Part shown: positions 1 through 7,281 of the stretch, in pieces
Position numbering within the stretch: the first letter of the stretch is position 1
Layout: each line of letters starts with the position of its first letter
Origin: Desulfobacterium sp.
GTDB taxonomy: Bacteria > Desulfobacterota > Desulfobacteria > Desulfobacterales > Desulfobacteraceae
Reading direction: 5' to 3'
NCBI GenBank assembly: GCA_016342325.1
Contig: JAEINR010000015.1
Span: 1 to 64,000, forward strand
Length of the DNA: 64,000 nt
Made by a program: the position numbers and the translations under genes
The notes under the pieces: generated by a model
The model's input: only the letters and a program-made list of their open reading frames with translations
Told to the model about the DNA's origin: nothing
The model's database searches: none

Positions 1-28
1 TCTGAGCCAGAATCAAACTCTCCAGTTA
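1..28 (-). rRNA. 16S rRNA, 5' end only (partial)
   Basis: The reverse complement of bases 1-21 reads AGAGTTTGATTCTGGCTCAG plus one base, the near-universal 5' end of bacterial 16S rRNA. The gene runs off the left edge. The 5' boundary near base 28 is estimated by alignment from memory with the E. coli 16S start and may be off by a few bases. Confidence 0.93.
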
Positions 29-167
29 AATTCTTTGAATATCTTTTACGTGCTTTCAAAAGCACCCAAAAGACACGTTTCATCTCTTTTGTCACTAACC
101 AGTTTTCAAAGATCAAAATTTTGTTTGTTTTGCGAAAACCGTTGAGTTGGCTCGCCAAGACTTGATG
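29..167 (-). promoter_or_regulatory. rRNA operon leader with boxA-like element
   Basis: This AT-rich stretch lies between the predicted start site and the 16S 5' end. On the minus strand it contains GATCTTTGAAAAC (102-114), which resembles the boxA antitermination element of rRNA leaders, and a GTGCTTT/AAAGCAC hairpin (50-65) just before the 16S, which could belong to the RNase III processing stem. No protein-coding potential was seen. Confidence 0.6.
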
Positions 168-196
168 AACCTACCTGAATCGGTTTCTCTTGTCAA
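168..196 (-). promoter_or_regulatory. Probable rRNA operon promoter
   Basis: On the minus strand a perfect -35 TTGACA (196-191) is followed after 17 bases by TAGGTT (173-168), which matches the -10 consensus at three positions. An A-tract (GAAAAAAG) just upstream resembles an UP element. Transcription would start near 161 and run into the 16S gene. Confidence 0.6.
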
Positions 197-251
197 CGAC
201 TTTTTTCATGGCCGACAACATGATTTTATATCCATCTGAAATACCAGGGTT

Positions 252-428
252 TTATTCAAACAAAATATTCAGAAACCGCTTGCTTCGTTCAAGGACCGTT
301 TTCTTGTTTGTCAACGGCGTGTTGAGATCCGAGATGGAAACCGTGTGTCCAAGGGCTTCAAACAACTCCCTGAACCAGGTTCCCATGCTTCCCTTTCCAC
401 CGATGATTCCAATGGTCTTTAACTTCAT
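252..428 (-). pseudogene. tyrA: Truncated prephenate dehydrogenase (tyrA remnant)
   Basis: The 58-residue frame starts with MKLKTIGIIGGKGSMG, the NAD-binding Rossmann start of prephenate/arogenate dehydrogenases, and continues into ISDLNTPLT, also typical of TyrA. Homology ends near residue 49 (LERS) and a stop follows about nine residues later, whereas the family is usually 250-370 residues. The ATG overlaps the aroC stop by four bases, so this was the last gene of the aromatic operon. What follows is the rRNA promoter. The missing part is not found in any frame of the flanking sequence. A deletion or rearrangement at the rRNA operon is likely; an assembly join at a repeated rRNA operon is the main alternative. 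The fragment cannot carry the catalytic domain. Confidence 0.75.
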
Positions 429-1477
429 GATACCGCTTTCTGGCGTAATAAAAGGTCTGCGAGCACAATGGTCACCATGGCCTTGCACACAGGGTTAATC
501 CTGGGAATGGCTGACACATCGTGGCGGCCCCGTGTTGACAAGGTTGTCTGCCTACCGTTTTCATCAACGGTTTTCTGTTCTTTTGTAATGGAGGGAATGG
601 GCTTCACATGTACCCTGGCGATGATCTCATCCCCGTTGGAGATGCCGGCAAGAACCCCGCCGCTGTTGTTGGTCTCAAACCCGTTTTCCAGGATCTGGTC
701 GTTGTTTTCCGATCCGGTCATTTGGGCGGCTTCACAGCCGGCCCCGATCTCCACGGCCTTGACGGCACCGATCCCCATGAGTGCCCCTGCAAGTTGGGCA
801 TCCAGCTTGTCAAACACCGGCTCACCAAGACCTGCCGGCACGTTGATCGCCCTGATCTCAACAACGCCGCCCACGGAATCCCCCTGCTTTTTTACCCCAT
901 TGACCCGGTTTTCCATTTCAGCCACAACATCCTTGTCCGGACACTGGAACCGGTTATTCTCCGTCTCGCTCCAGTCAATCCGCCGGGCCTTTACCCCGCC
1001 GAGTTCAAGGGTACAGGTATTAATCTCGATGCCCAAGGTGTCCAGTACGGCCTGGGCAACGGCACCTGCCGCAACCCTTGCCGCTGTCTCCCGGGCCGAG
1101 GACCTGCCCCCGCCCCGCCAGTCACGGATACCGTACTTGGCCATGTAGGTGATATCCCCGTGACCTGGCCGGTACAACTTGGCTATGTCGGAATACGCCC
1201 TTGAATTGGCATCCTTGTTTTGTATCTCGATCATGATAGGAGTACCCGTGGTAACCCCCTCAAACACCCCGGACAGAATCACGGGAACATCCGGTTCCTT
1301 TCGGGCCGTGCTTGCAGCGCTTTGACCCGGCTTTCTTTTGTCCAGGGCCGTCTGGATACAAGCCTCATCCAGGGAAATTCCAGAAGGACACCCGTCCACC
1401 ACCACACCGATTGCCCTGCCATGGGACTCACCCCAGGTGGTTACCTTAAAACACGTTCCAAAACTGCTACCTGCCAT
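425..1477 (-). CDS. aroC: Chorismate synthase
   Basis: Converts 5-enolpyruvylshikimate-3-phosphate to chorismate using reduced FMN, the last common step to Phe, Tyr and Trp. The 350-residue protein has the usual family length. It begins GTCFKVTTWGESHG, a hallmark N-terminus, and has the RPGHGDITYMAKYGIRDWRG and GGGRSSARETAARVAAGAVA signatures that line the FMN/substrate site. It starts four bases after the aroK stop and its own stop overlaps the start of the tyrA remnant, so it is translationally coupled within the aromatic operon. Expression should be governed by the Phe/Tyr attenuator about 5.6 kb upstream. Confidence 0.96.
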   Translation of the reverse strand: MAGSSFGTCFKVTTWGESHGRAIGVVVDGCPSGISLDEACIQTALDKRKPGQSAASTARKEPDVPVILSGVFEGVTTGTPIMIEIQNKDANSRAYSDIAKLYRPGHGDITYMAKYGIRDWRGGGRSSARETAARVAAGAVAQAVLDTLGIEINTCTLELGGVKARRIDWSETENNRFQCPDKDVVAEMENRVNGVKKQGDSVGGVVEIRAINVPAGLGEPVFDKLDAQLAGALMGIGAVKAVEIGAGCEAAQMTGSENNDQILENGFETNNSGGVLAGISNGDEIIARVHVKPIPSITKEQKTVDENGRQTTLSTRGRHDVSAIPRINPVCKAMVTIVLADLLLRQKAVS

Positions 1478-1480
1478 AGT

Positions 1481-1990
1481 TCATATTTTCCTTTGTATGA
1501 TGGCTGCCACCTGGGCCGCATCCTGGTTTGAGGTATCAATCTCCATATGGGCCGCCTTCTTGTAGAGCGGCGTTCGCATGGCCAGGGTCTCCTTCACTTC
1601 ATCCGCGAGACCCTGATTGGTCAAGGCGGGCCTTAACCTAGGTGTGTTTGAATCGTTTGACATCCTATTTAATATGGTGTCCGTGTTTGCAGTCAGCCAC
1701 ACCACGGTTCCGGCCGCTTTCATGGCCAGAATGTTTTTCTCGTCAAGAACGATTCCGCCGCCTGTGGCAATCACCAGGTCGTCGGTTTTCAGCAGCCCTT
1801 TCAAAATCTGGCTCTCTATTTTTCTGAAATACGCCCATCCCATGCTTTCCACAATGTCGGCAACGGAACGCTTCATGGTTTTTTCAATGAGATCATCTGT
1901 ATCCATGAATGGAAGCCCCACCAGGTCGGCCAGGATCTTACCGGTCTCGCTCTTACCGGTGCATCGGTATCCTACTAAAATCACGTTCAT
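1481..1990 (-). CDS. aroK: Shikimate kinase
   Basis: Phosphorylates shikimate at O3 with ATP. The 169-residue protein has the compact P-loop kinase length. The Walker A is GYRCTGKS (residues 7-14), followed by the shikimate-binding MDTDDLIE motif and ATGGGIV (the GGG substrate loop). The start overlaps the aroA stop by four bases. The order aroA-aroK-aroC fits consecutive pathway steps apart from the swap of aroK and aroA. Confidence 0.93.
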   Translation of the reverse strand: MNVILVGYRCTGKSETGKILADLVGLPFMDTDDLIEKTMKRSVADIVESMGWAYFRKIESQILKGLLKTDDLVIATGGGIVLDEKNILAMKAAGTVVWLTANTDTILNRMSNDSNTPRLRPALTNQGLADEVKETLAMRTPLYKKAAHMEIDTSNQDAAQVAAIIQRKI

Positions 1991-3246
1991 ATCAAGGTTT
2001 CAAAAACCTCCCAAAAGGTTGGAAATGATTTTCCAACGCAGGATTCATTCTCAATGATGACATTCTCCACCTCCAGGCCTGCCACGCCAAAGGCCATGGC
2101 GATCCGATGGTCGTTAAATGTCTCGATGGTTGCGCCATGGGGCGTTCCGCCGGTGACCGAGAGCCAGTCATCGCCCTGTTCAGCCGTTACCCCCATCTTC
2201 CTGAGCTGGGAGACGACAGCATCGATGCGATCACACTCTTTTTCCCTTAAGTGGGCGATGTTGGTGATCCGCGTGGTTCCCCTTGCAAAGGCCGCCACCA
2301 CGGCCAGGGTCGGCACCACATCCGGACAGCGTCCCATATCAACGTCGATGGCCGTAAGCTTGCCCCCTGAAACAGCAATACCGTCTTCGTCCACTGCCAC
2401 CCTACACCCCATCAGCCCAAGGATATCCACGAAGGCAAGATCCCCCTGGAGGGAACTTCGGGTCACACCGGTCACCTTTACAGGATTTCCTGAAATTGCG
2501 CCCGCAGCCCAGAAGTAGCTGGCATTGGACAGATCCGGTTCCACCACAAAATGCCCGGGAACATACTCCTGGCCGCCGGGGACCCGAAACTGGGTCTCGG
2601 TAATCCGCTGGGCCGTCACCTGGAACCGTTTCATGATGTCCAGGGTGAGATCAATGTAGGGCGCCGACACCGGAGGACCTGACAGGGTGATGTGCAGTCC
2701 GTTCCTCAGAACCGCCCCCATCATCAGCATGGCTGAAAGGTACTGGCTGCTGGTGGAGCAATCCAGGGTCACCAGGCCGCCCCTTCTGTTTCCCCCCTTT
2801 ATGGAAACCGGAGGACAGCCGTTGCCATTGACGGATACGGCATCGACATCAACCATTCTCAGGCTGGCCAGAAGCGCATCCATTGGCCGCTGGTTCATTC
2901 GCTCGTCCCCAGTGAGGATATAGGCAGATTCCCCCAGGGCTGCAATACCGGCAAGAAGCCGCATGGAGGTTCCCGAGTTCCCAAGATAGATGGGATCGGA
3001 AAAGGGTCCGGGCTGGCCGTTGAATCCGTCGATGGTTACCGAGTTATTACCGGTTTCGGTGACAGAAGCCCCCATATGACAAAGGGTCTTCAGGGTCAAT
3101 TCAATATCTTCACTCTTTAAAAGATTGTCCACAACGGATTGCCCGTTGGCAAGTGCCGCACAGATCACCATCCTGTGGGAAAGGCTTTTCGATCCAGGGA
3201 CAGTAACGGAGCAAGGCTGGATATTTCGTGTGTTTATCTGTTTCAT
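1987..3246 (-). CDS. aroA: 3-phosphoshikimate 1-carboxyvinyltransferase (EPSP synthase)
   Basis: Transfers the enolpyruvyl group of PEP to shikimate-3-phosphate. The protein has 419 residues, close to the family norm. Visible signatures are VPGSKSLSHR near the N-terminus (phosphate/substrate binding), LGNSGTSMRLLAG (the PEP-binding segment with the conserved Gly of the LGN-x-GT motif), LREKECDRI and FNDHRIAMAF near the C-terminus. Both ends overlap neighbours by four bases (aroE upstream, aroK downstream), which indicates translational coupling. Confidence 0.96.
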   Translation of the reverse strand: MKQINTRNIQPCSVTVPGSKSLSHRMVICAALANGQSVVDNLLKSEDIELTLKTLCHMGASVTETGNNSVTIDGFNGQPGPFSDPIYLGNSGTSMRLLAGIAALGESAYILTGDERMNQRPMDALLASLRMVDVDAVSVNGNGCPPVSIKGGNRRGGLVTLDCSTSSQYLSAMLMMGAVLRNGLHITLSGPPVSAPYIDLTLDIMKRFQVTAQRITETQFRVPGGQEYVPGHFVVEPDLSNASYFWAAGAISGNPVKVTGVTRSSLQGDLAFVDILGLMGCRVAVDEDGIAVSGGKLTAIDVDMGRCPDVVPTLAVVAAFARGTTRITNIAHLREKECDRIDAVVSQLRKMGVTAEQGDDWLSVTGGTPHGATIETFNDHRIAMAFGVAGLEVENVIIENESCVGKSFPTFWEVFETLI

Positions 3247-4058
3247 CTATTTTCAATTACCTTTATTAACGATTTTTTCATGGCCGCTTCCGGCGCCTTG
3301 GTACCTGTGAACAACTCAAACTGTGCCGCACCCTGGTTGACAAACATGGATAATCCGTCAATGGCAACACACCCTTTTTCCATGGCAGCCCGGATCAATG
3401 CCGTCTTGACCGGGGTGTAAACGATATCCATCACTATCATGGAGGGCTTTAAAATTCCAGGATCCAGGGGGATATCATCTATTTTGGGTGCCATACCCAG
3501 GGACGTGGCATTGATAATGATTTCAGGATCAACCCTTTTCAGGTCCTCCTTATATATAAAGGTCGCCCCCATTTCATCGGCAAGGGCCCTCCCCCGCGCT
3601 TCGGACCGATTGACCATGAAGAGCGCCGCCCCCTTTTGTTTCACTCCAAAGGCAACGGCCCTGGCCGCACCCCCGGCACCGACAATCACCACCCGCTTTC
3701 CGGAAAGGTCGCACACCCTCCCCAGGGGATCCACGGCGCCCCGGGCGTCGGTGTTGTATCCGACAAGTGTCCCATCACGATTTACAATGGTGTTCACGGC
3801 CCCCATGTCACGGGCCAGGTCATCCATTTCGTCAAGGAACGGAATCACCGTTTCCTTATGGGGGATGGTGATGGAGGCACCTGCGATCTTCAGGTTTCTC
3901 ATGGCATCAACTGCCTGTTCGATCTTTGAAACCCGGAACGCCAGGTACACGGCATTGATTTGACCCTCCTTAAAGGCGGCATTGTGCATCACCGGGCCCA
4001 GGGAGTGGGAAACCGGATCGCCAAAAAGAGCATAGAGCCTGGTATCTGAATTCAACAT
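3243..4058 (-). CDS. aroE: Shikimate 5-dehydrogenase
   Basis: Reduces 3-dehydroshikimate to shikimate with NADPH. The 271-residue protein starts with LYALFGDPVSHSLGPVMHN (shikimate-binding SxS region), has ITIPHKE with the catalytic Lys, NTDARG, and a GAGGAARAV dinucleotide-binding loop followed by NRSEARG. It is a single-domain AroE, not an AroD-AroE fusion. No dehydroquinate dehydratase (aroD/aroQ) was found in this operon, so the preceding step must be encoded elsewhere. It lies 25 bases after pheA and overlaps aroA by four bases. Confidence 0.95.
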   Translation of the reverse strand: MLNSDTRLYALFGDPVSHSLGPVMHNAAFKEGQINAVYLAFRVSKIEQAVDAMRNLKIAGASITIPHKETVIPFLDEMDDLARDMGAVNTIVNRDGTLVGYNTDARGAVDPLGRVCDLSGKRVVIVGAGGAARAVAFGVKQKGAALFMVNRSEARGRALADEMGATFIYKEDLKRVDPEIIINATSLGMAPKIDDIPLDPGILKPSMIVMDIVYTPVKTALIRAAMEKGCVAIDGLSMFVNQGAAQFELFTGTKAPEAAMKKSLIKVIENR

Positions 4059-4083
4059 TGACTTTCACACCCTTAAGTTAGCG

Positions 4084-5187
4084 TTAGAGTTCTCTGGACA
4101 CGGGATAGGAGCCCAGCAGTTTGAGGTAGAGGCTGTTGGCCTTCATCTCCTCGATGGTATCAAACACAATCTTGTCCTCGATGTGTCCTTCGATATCCAT
4201 GAAAAAATAGTAGCTCCAGTTCTGGTGGCGGGTGGGCCTTGATTCCAGTTTGACCATGTTGAGACCGGCTTTGTTGACCGGATCCAGCGCCTTAAAAAGA
4301 GCCCCCGGCACATGGGAGGTCGCAAACATGACCGAGGTCTTGTCCCTGCCTGTTTTTTCGACCTTGTCCCTGCCAATCACCAGGAACCGGGTGATGTTCC
4401 CTGATAAATCTTCGATCTTGGACTCCACCACCTGAAGATTGTAAATGTGGGCGGCCCGGGAGCTTGCAATGGCCCCGGCATGATTCTCCTTGGCTGCGAT
4501 TTTTGCGGCCTGGGAGGTGGAGGTCGCCTCCACTATTTTTGCATTGGGCAGCTTTTGTCGAAGCCAGTTCCGGCACTGGGCAAGGGCCTGGGGATGGGAA
4601 TATACGGTTTTTATGGCATCTATATCCCCGGTCGCAGAAAGCAGGTCATGGGAGATGTTTTCGTAATGCTCGGCAACGATGGTAAGATCAAACTCGTAAA
4701 AAAGGTCCAATGTATGGTTCACCGCGCCCTCAATGGAGTTTTCAACCGGAACCACCCCGAAATTGCTCTCTTTTTTCTCGACCTGTTGAAACACTTCCCT
4801 GAGGCTTACCTCATTGACAAATTGTCCGGAATGGCTGAAGTGATTTAAGGAGGCAATATGGCTGTAGCTGGCTTCGGGCCCGAGATAGGAGATCCTGTTG
4901 GCGCGCTGGATCTGCCGGGATGCCGTCATGATGACACTGTAAATGTAGCGAAGCACATCATCCTCGGCAGGCCCCTGGTTGATGCGGGCGAGGCGTTCCA
5001 GGACCCTGTTTTCACGTTGCTGGTCAAGGACTTCCGACCCGATTTCATCCTTGATCTCTCCGATCTTCTTTCCGATGAGCAGCCGCTTGTTGATGAGGGC
5101 GACGATCTCCCGGTCAATGCCGTCGATGTCGGCCCTGAACCCCGCAAGCCTTTGTTCCAACTGTTGATTATCTATTGTTTTCGTCAT
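4084..5187 (-). CDS. pheA: Chorismate mutase / prephenate dehydratase (P-protein)
   Basis: Bifunctional enzyme of phenylalanine synthesis: chorismate to prephenate to phenylpyruvate. An AroQ-type helical mutase domain covers about residues 8-90 (ADIDGIDREIVALINKR). The dehydratase domain follows (YLGPEASYSHIA, GVVPVENSIEGAV, catalytic TR in NITRFLVIGR), then a C-terminal ACT domain with the ESRPTRHQNWSYYFFMDIEGH segment that binds Phe in homologues. The ACT domain implies allosteric feedback by Phe in addition to the attenuator. The start overlaps the DHQ synthase stop by four bases. Confidence 0.95.
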   Translation of the reverse strand: MTKTIDNQQLEQRLAGFRADIDGIDREIVALINKRLLIGKKIGEIKDEIGSEVLDQQRENRVLERLARINQGPAEDDVLRYIYSVIMTASRQIQRANRISYLGPEASYSHIASLNHFSHSGQFVNEVSLREVFQQVEKKESNFGVVPVENSIEGAVNHTLDLFYEFDLTIVAEHYENISHDLLSATGDIDAIKTVYSHPQALAQCRNWLRQKLPNAKIVEATSTSQAAKIAAKENHAGAIASSRAAHIYNLQVVESKIEDLSGNITRFLVIGRDKVEKTGRDKTSVMFATSHVPGALFKALDPVNKAGLNMVKLESRPTRHQNWSYYFFMDIEGHIEDKIVFDTIEEMKANSLYLKLLGSYPVSREL

Positions 5188-6176
5188 TGTTCTAGGATGC
5201 TCTCCTCTATGCTGTGCCCGAAATGCCGGGCACTGGTTTCAAGGGCGACCAGCACGGTATCCCCCGGCTTTAGGTCCACCACGGAAATGGCTTCCCCCTT
5301 GGGAGACGTAAGGCGGATGGTCTCGGCGTTCTGAACCAGAAGGGAGATCTCTTTCTCCTTTACCCTTGCCTTGACCAGCATCAGGGGGCGTTTCTCGATC
5401 TTGAGACGGCCGGTGACCGCTTCCACGGACTTGCCATTGGCATCGGTGATGTAAATGGGATCGCCAGCTTCAAGCTCGGACAGGTAGCGGGTCCTGCCCC
5501 CGGGAACCCGGGTATAGGCGTGGACCGGTCCTGCATTCACCCTGAACGGCCTGGGGGCCACATAGGGATTCTCGATGCTCTCGCTGTGGACCAGGAACAA
5601 CGCCGTGCTGGCATTTCCGGCAAGGATTCCCTGGCCGGGCTTCATCAGGGTGCAGGTATCGATGCAAACCCGATCCCCCATTCCGGCCTGGGTGACGCTC
5701 ACGATCTCGGCTGTGTCCAAAGGAGTGACTTCCCCTTCAACCGCGACATCGGAGAAAAAGTTCTTCAATTCTACACAGGTTTCCGGCTGAAAAACGATCT
5801 GGTCAACCCCTTTTTCCAAAATCTGAAACGCCGTCTTTGCCTCGGCAGCTGTTTCCACCTTAAAAATCACGTCTGCGCCCCTAGCAATGAGATTCTCCAG
5901 GGGAATGATTTTCCAGTCACTGGTATCAAGGATCACCGTGCCGGTATGGGCTGCCGCAAGCACCGCTTCCTCATCGTCCTGGCTCTCTATTCGGATCTCT
6001 TGGACATCCGTTCCCGGTACAAGATCCCCGTCCTCGGACATGATAACGATCTTGCCAAGCTGTCTCACCTCTGCGGCATGGCCCCCGGGCACCATCACCC
6101 CAAAGGCCCCGCATTCAAGTGCCGTGGTCACAATATCCTTATCCCAGGGTTCCACCCGTATCCATATTTTTTGCAT
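5184..6176 (-). CDS. 3-dehydroquinate synthase II (archaeal-type, AroB'-like)
   Basis: This 330-residue protein belongs to the 3-dehydroquinate synthase II family, first defined in Methanocaldococcus jannaschii. In that route 2-amino-3,7-dideoxy-D-threo-hept-6-ulosonate is oxidatively deaminated and cyclised to 3-dehydroquinate with NAD. It is unrelated to classical AroB. Recognisable stretches are WIRVEPWDKDIVTTALE, GMGDRVCIDTCTLMKPGQG and FRVNAGPVHAYTRVPGG. It lies 10 bases downstream of the ADTH synthase gene, its pathway partner, and overlaps pheA by four bases. The call rests on family resemblance and context. Confidence 0.9.
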   Translation of the reverse strand: MQKIWIRVEPWDKDIVTTALECGAFGVMVPGGHAAEVRQLGKIVIMSEDGDLVPGTDVQEIRIESQDDEEAVLAAAHTGTVILDTSDWKIIPLENLIARGADVIFKVETAAEAKTAFQILEKGVDQIVFQPETCVELKNFFSDVAVEGEVTPLDTAEIVSVTQAGMGDRVCIDTCTLMKPGQGILAGNASTALFLVHSESIENPYVAPRPFRVNAGPVHAYTRVPGGRTRYLSELEAGDPIYITDANGKSVEAVTGRLKIEKRPLMLVKARVKEKEISLLVQNAETIRLTSPKGEAISVVDLKPGDTVLVALETSARHFGHSIEESILEQ

Positions 6177-6186
6177 ATCTGTCTCC

Positions 6187-6987
6187 TTAATCAGCTAAAA
6201 TCGCGAGGGCTTTGTCAATGGATGAATTATCATGGATGATCGCGCCCATGGCCTCCACCATCTTCCTTGGGTTGTCGTGCTGGAAAACGTTTCGCCCGAT
6301 GGAGACGCCGGCACCACCGGCATCAATGCTCTCCTTGACCATGGTGAGAATTTCCCTGTCCGACTCCATCTTTGCACCGCCTGCGATAATCACCGGAACA
6401 GGACATCCCTCCACCACCTCACGGAACCCCTCGGGTGTGCCAGGGTAGGCTACTTTGACAAGGTCGGCCCCCATTTCGCCGCCAACCCTTGCGGCATGCT
6501 TGATGGCGTCTTTATCATACTCGTTGGGAACCTTTTCCCCCCGGACGTAGATCATCACCAGGAGCGGCATGCCCCACTCTCCGGCAACCCGGCTGACTTT
6601 GCCGAAATCGTGGAGCATCCGGCTCTCATCGCCGTTGCCCAGATTTACATGGATTGACACGGCATCCGCCCCGAGCTTAATGGCCTCCTCCACGGTGCAG
6701 ACCAGGGTCTTGGCATTGGGCCGGGTAGCGAGGGAGGTCGAAGCGGACATGTGGACGATAAGCCCGATATCCGGCCCCTGGCCCCGGAGGCCTTCCCCCA
6801 CCAGCCCCTTATGCTCGACAATGGCGTTTGCCCCGCCAAGGGCCACATTCCTCACCGCCTCCTTCATGTCAAGGATGCCCTTGACCGGACCGATGGTGGT
6901 ACCGTGATCCATGGGGACGATGATGGTCTTACCCGTCTCTCTGTTGATGATGCGTTCAAGGCGAATTCGCTTTCCTATGACTGACAT
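6187..6987 (-). CDS. 2-amino-3,7-dideoxy-D-threo-hept-6-ulosonate synthase (class I aldolase family)
   Basis: First structural gene of the aromatic operon. The 266-residue protein is of the DhnA/LsrF class I aldolase family. [14 protein letters not shown] near the N-terminus, [11 protein letters not shown], and [12 protein letters not shown] with a Lys in the Schiff-base position are typical of ADTH synthase. This enzyme joins L-aspartate semialdehyde with 6-deoxy-5-ketofructose-1-phosphate, replacing DAHP synthase. Fructose-bisphosphate aldolase activity alone is an alternative, but adjacency to DHQ synthase II argues for the aromatic role. An RBS (AAAGGAG) lies seven bases before the ATG. 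Confidence 0.9.
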   Translation of the reverse strand: MSVIGKRIRLERIINRETGKTIIVPMDHGTTIGPVKGILDMKEAVRNVALGGANAIVEHKGLVGEGLRGQGPDIGLIVHMSASTSLATRPNAKTLVCTVEEAIKLGADAVSIHVNLGNGDESRMLHDFGKVSRVAGEWGMPLLVMIYVRGEKVPNEYDKDAIKHAARVGGEMGADLVKVAYPGTPEGFREVVEGCPVPVIIAGGAKMESDREILTMVKESIDAGGAGVSIGRNVFQHDNPRKMVEAMGAIIHDNSSIDKALAILAD

Positions 6988-7000
6988 TTTTTTCTCCTTT

Positions 7001-7042
7001 AAAAGGAAAAAGGGCTGCAGAATTTTACGTCCCTGCAGCCCT
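7001..7042 (-). terminator. Second leader hairpin (terminator-like, possible RBS control)
   Basis: On the minus strand AGGGCTGCAG (7042-7033) pairs perfectly with CTGCAGCCCT (7020-7011) around a 12-base loop, followed by TTTTCCTTTT. The CCTTTT tract can also pair with the AAAGGAG ribosome-binding site of the first structural gene. It could be a second weak terminator or a translation-controlling stem. Its function is inferred from structure only. Confidence 0.5.
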
Positions 7043-7052
7043 TACAAAATAC

Positions 7053-7091
7053 AAAAAGCCGCAGCGACCGTTTGGTCTGCTGCGGCTTTTT
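7053..7091 (-). terminator. Attenuator (intrinsic terminator) of the aromatic operon
   Basis: On the minus strand AAAAAGCCGCAGC, A, GACC, loop AAAC, GGTC, GCTGCGGCTTTTT form a long hairpin with one bulge, ending in a T-run. It lies between the Phe/Tyr leader peptide and the first structural gene. Its 5' arm (7086-7074) is complementary to leader bases 7138-7125, which provides a competing antiterminator. Confidence 0.88.
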
Positions 7092-7117
7092 CACTTTTTA
7101 GATTAGTATCGTCTCTT

Positions 7118-7198
7118 TCAGTGCACCACAGGCAGACCGGTATTAAAATAATAATACCTAAAATAAAAGTAAAATGTGTCTGCGTTGAGTGTGTTCAC
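7118..7198 (-). CDS. Aromatic leader peptide (attenuator peptide, 26 aa)
   Basis: A 27-codon frame starts at GTG (7198), with AAAGGA about 11 bases upstream, and ends at TGA (7120-7118). Residues 9-18 read FYFYFRYYYF: nine of ten are Phe or Tyr. Codons 21-25 contain GGTCTGC-C-TGTGGT (7138-7125), which can pair with the 5' arm of the downstream terminator (7086-7074): 11 Watson-Crick and two G-U pairs with one bulged C. This is the classic design of a Phe/Tyr-sensing attenuator: ribosome stalling on scarce charged tRNA would favour the antiterminator. Too short for usual gene finders; no homologue is claimed. Confidence 0.88.
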   Translation of the reverse strand: MNTLNADTFYFYFRYYYFNTGLPVVH

Positions 7199-7247
7199 TG
7201 TAAGTCGTTTCCTTTGAGAGTCGATACTGTTATTAATTTCGTCCCAG

Positions 7248-7274
7248 CGTATAGAGTCCTTTCGTCAAAGTCAA
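7248..7274 (-). promoter_or_regulatory. Candidate promoter of the aromatic operon
   Basis: On the minus strand TTGACT (7274-7269) and TATACG (7253-7248) are separated by 15 bases, a short spacer. It lies just before the leader peptide and abuts the stop codon of the upstream gene. The position fits the expected leader transcript start, but the match is moderate. Confidence 0.35.
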
Positions 7275-7281
7275 GGGTTAT

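Noticed and set aside
252-488. A longer GTG-started frame for the tyrA remnant.
   Set aside because: The extra 20 residues lie inside aroC and have no TyrA similarity; the ATG at 428 gives the family start.
468-1204. Plus-strand frames inside aroC.
   Set aside because: They mirror a clear chorismate synthase; composition is that of a shadow frame.
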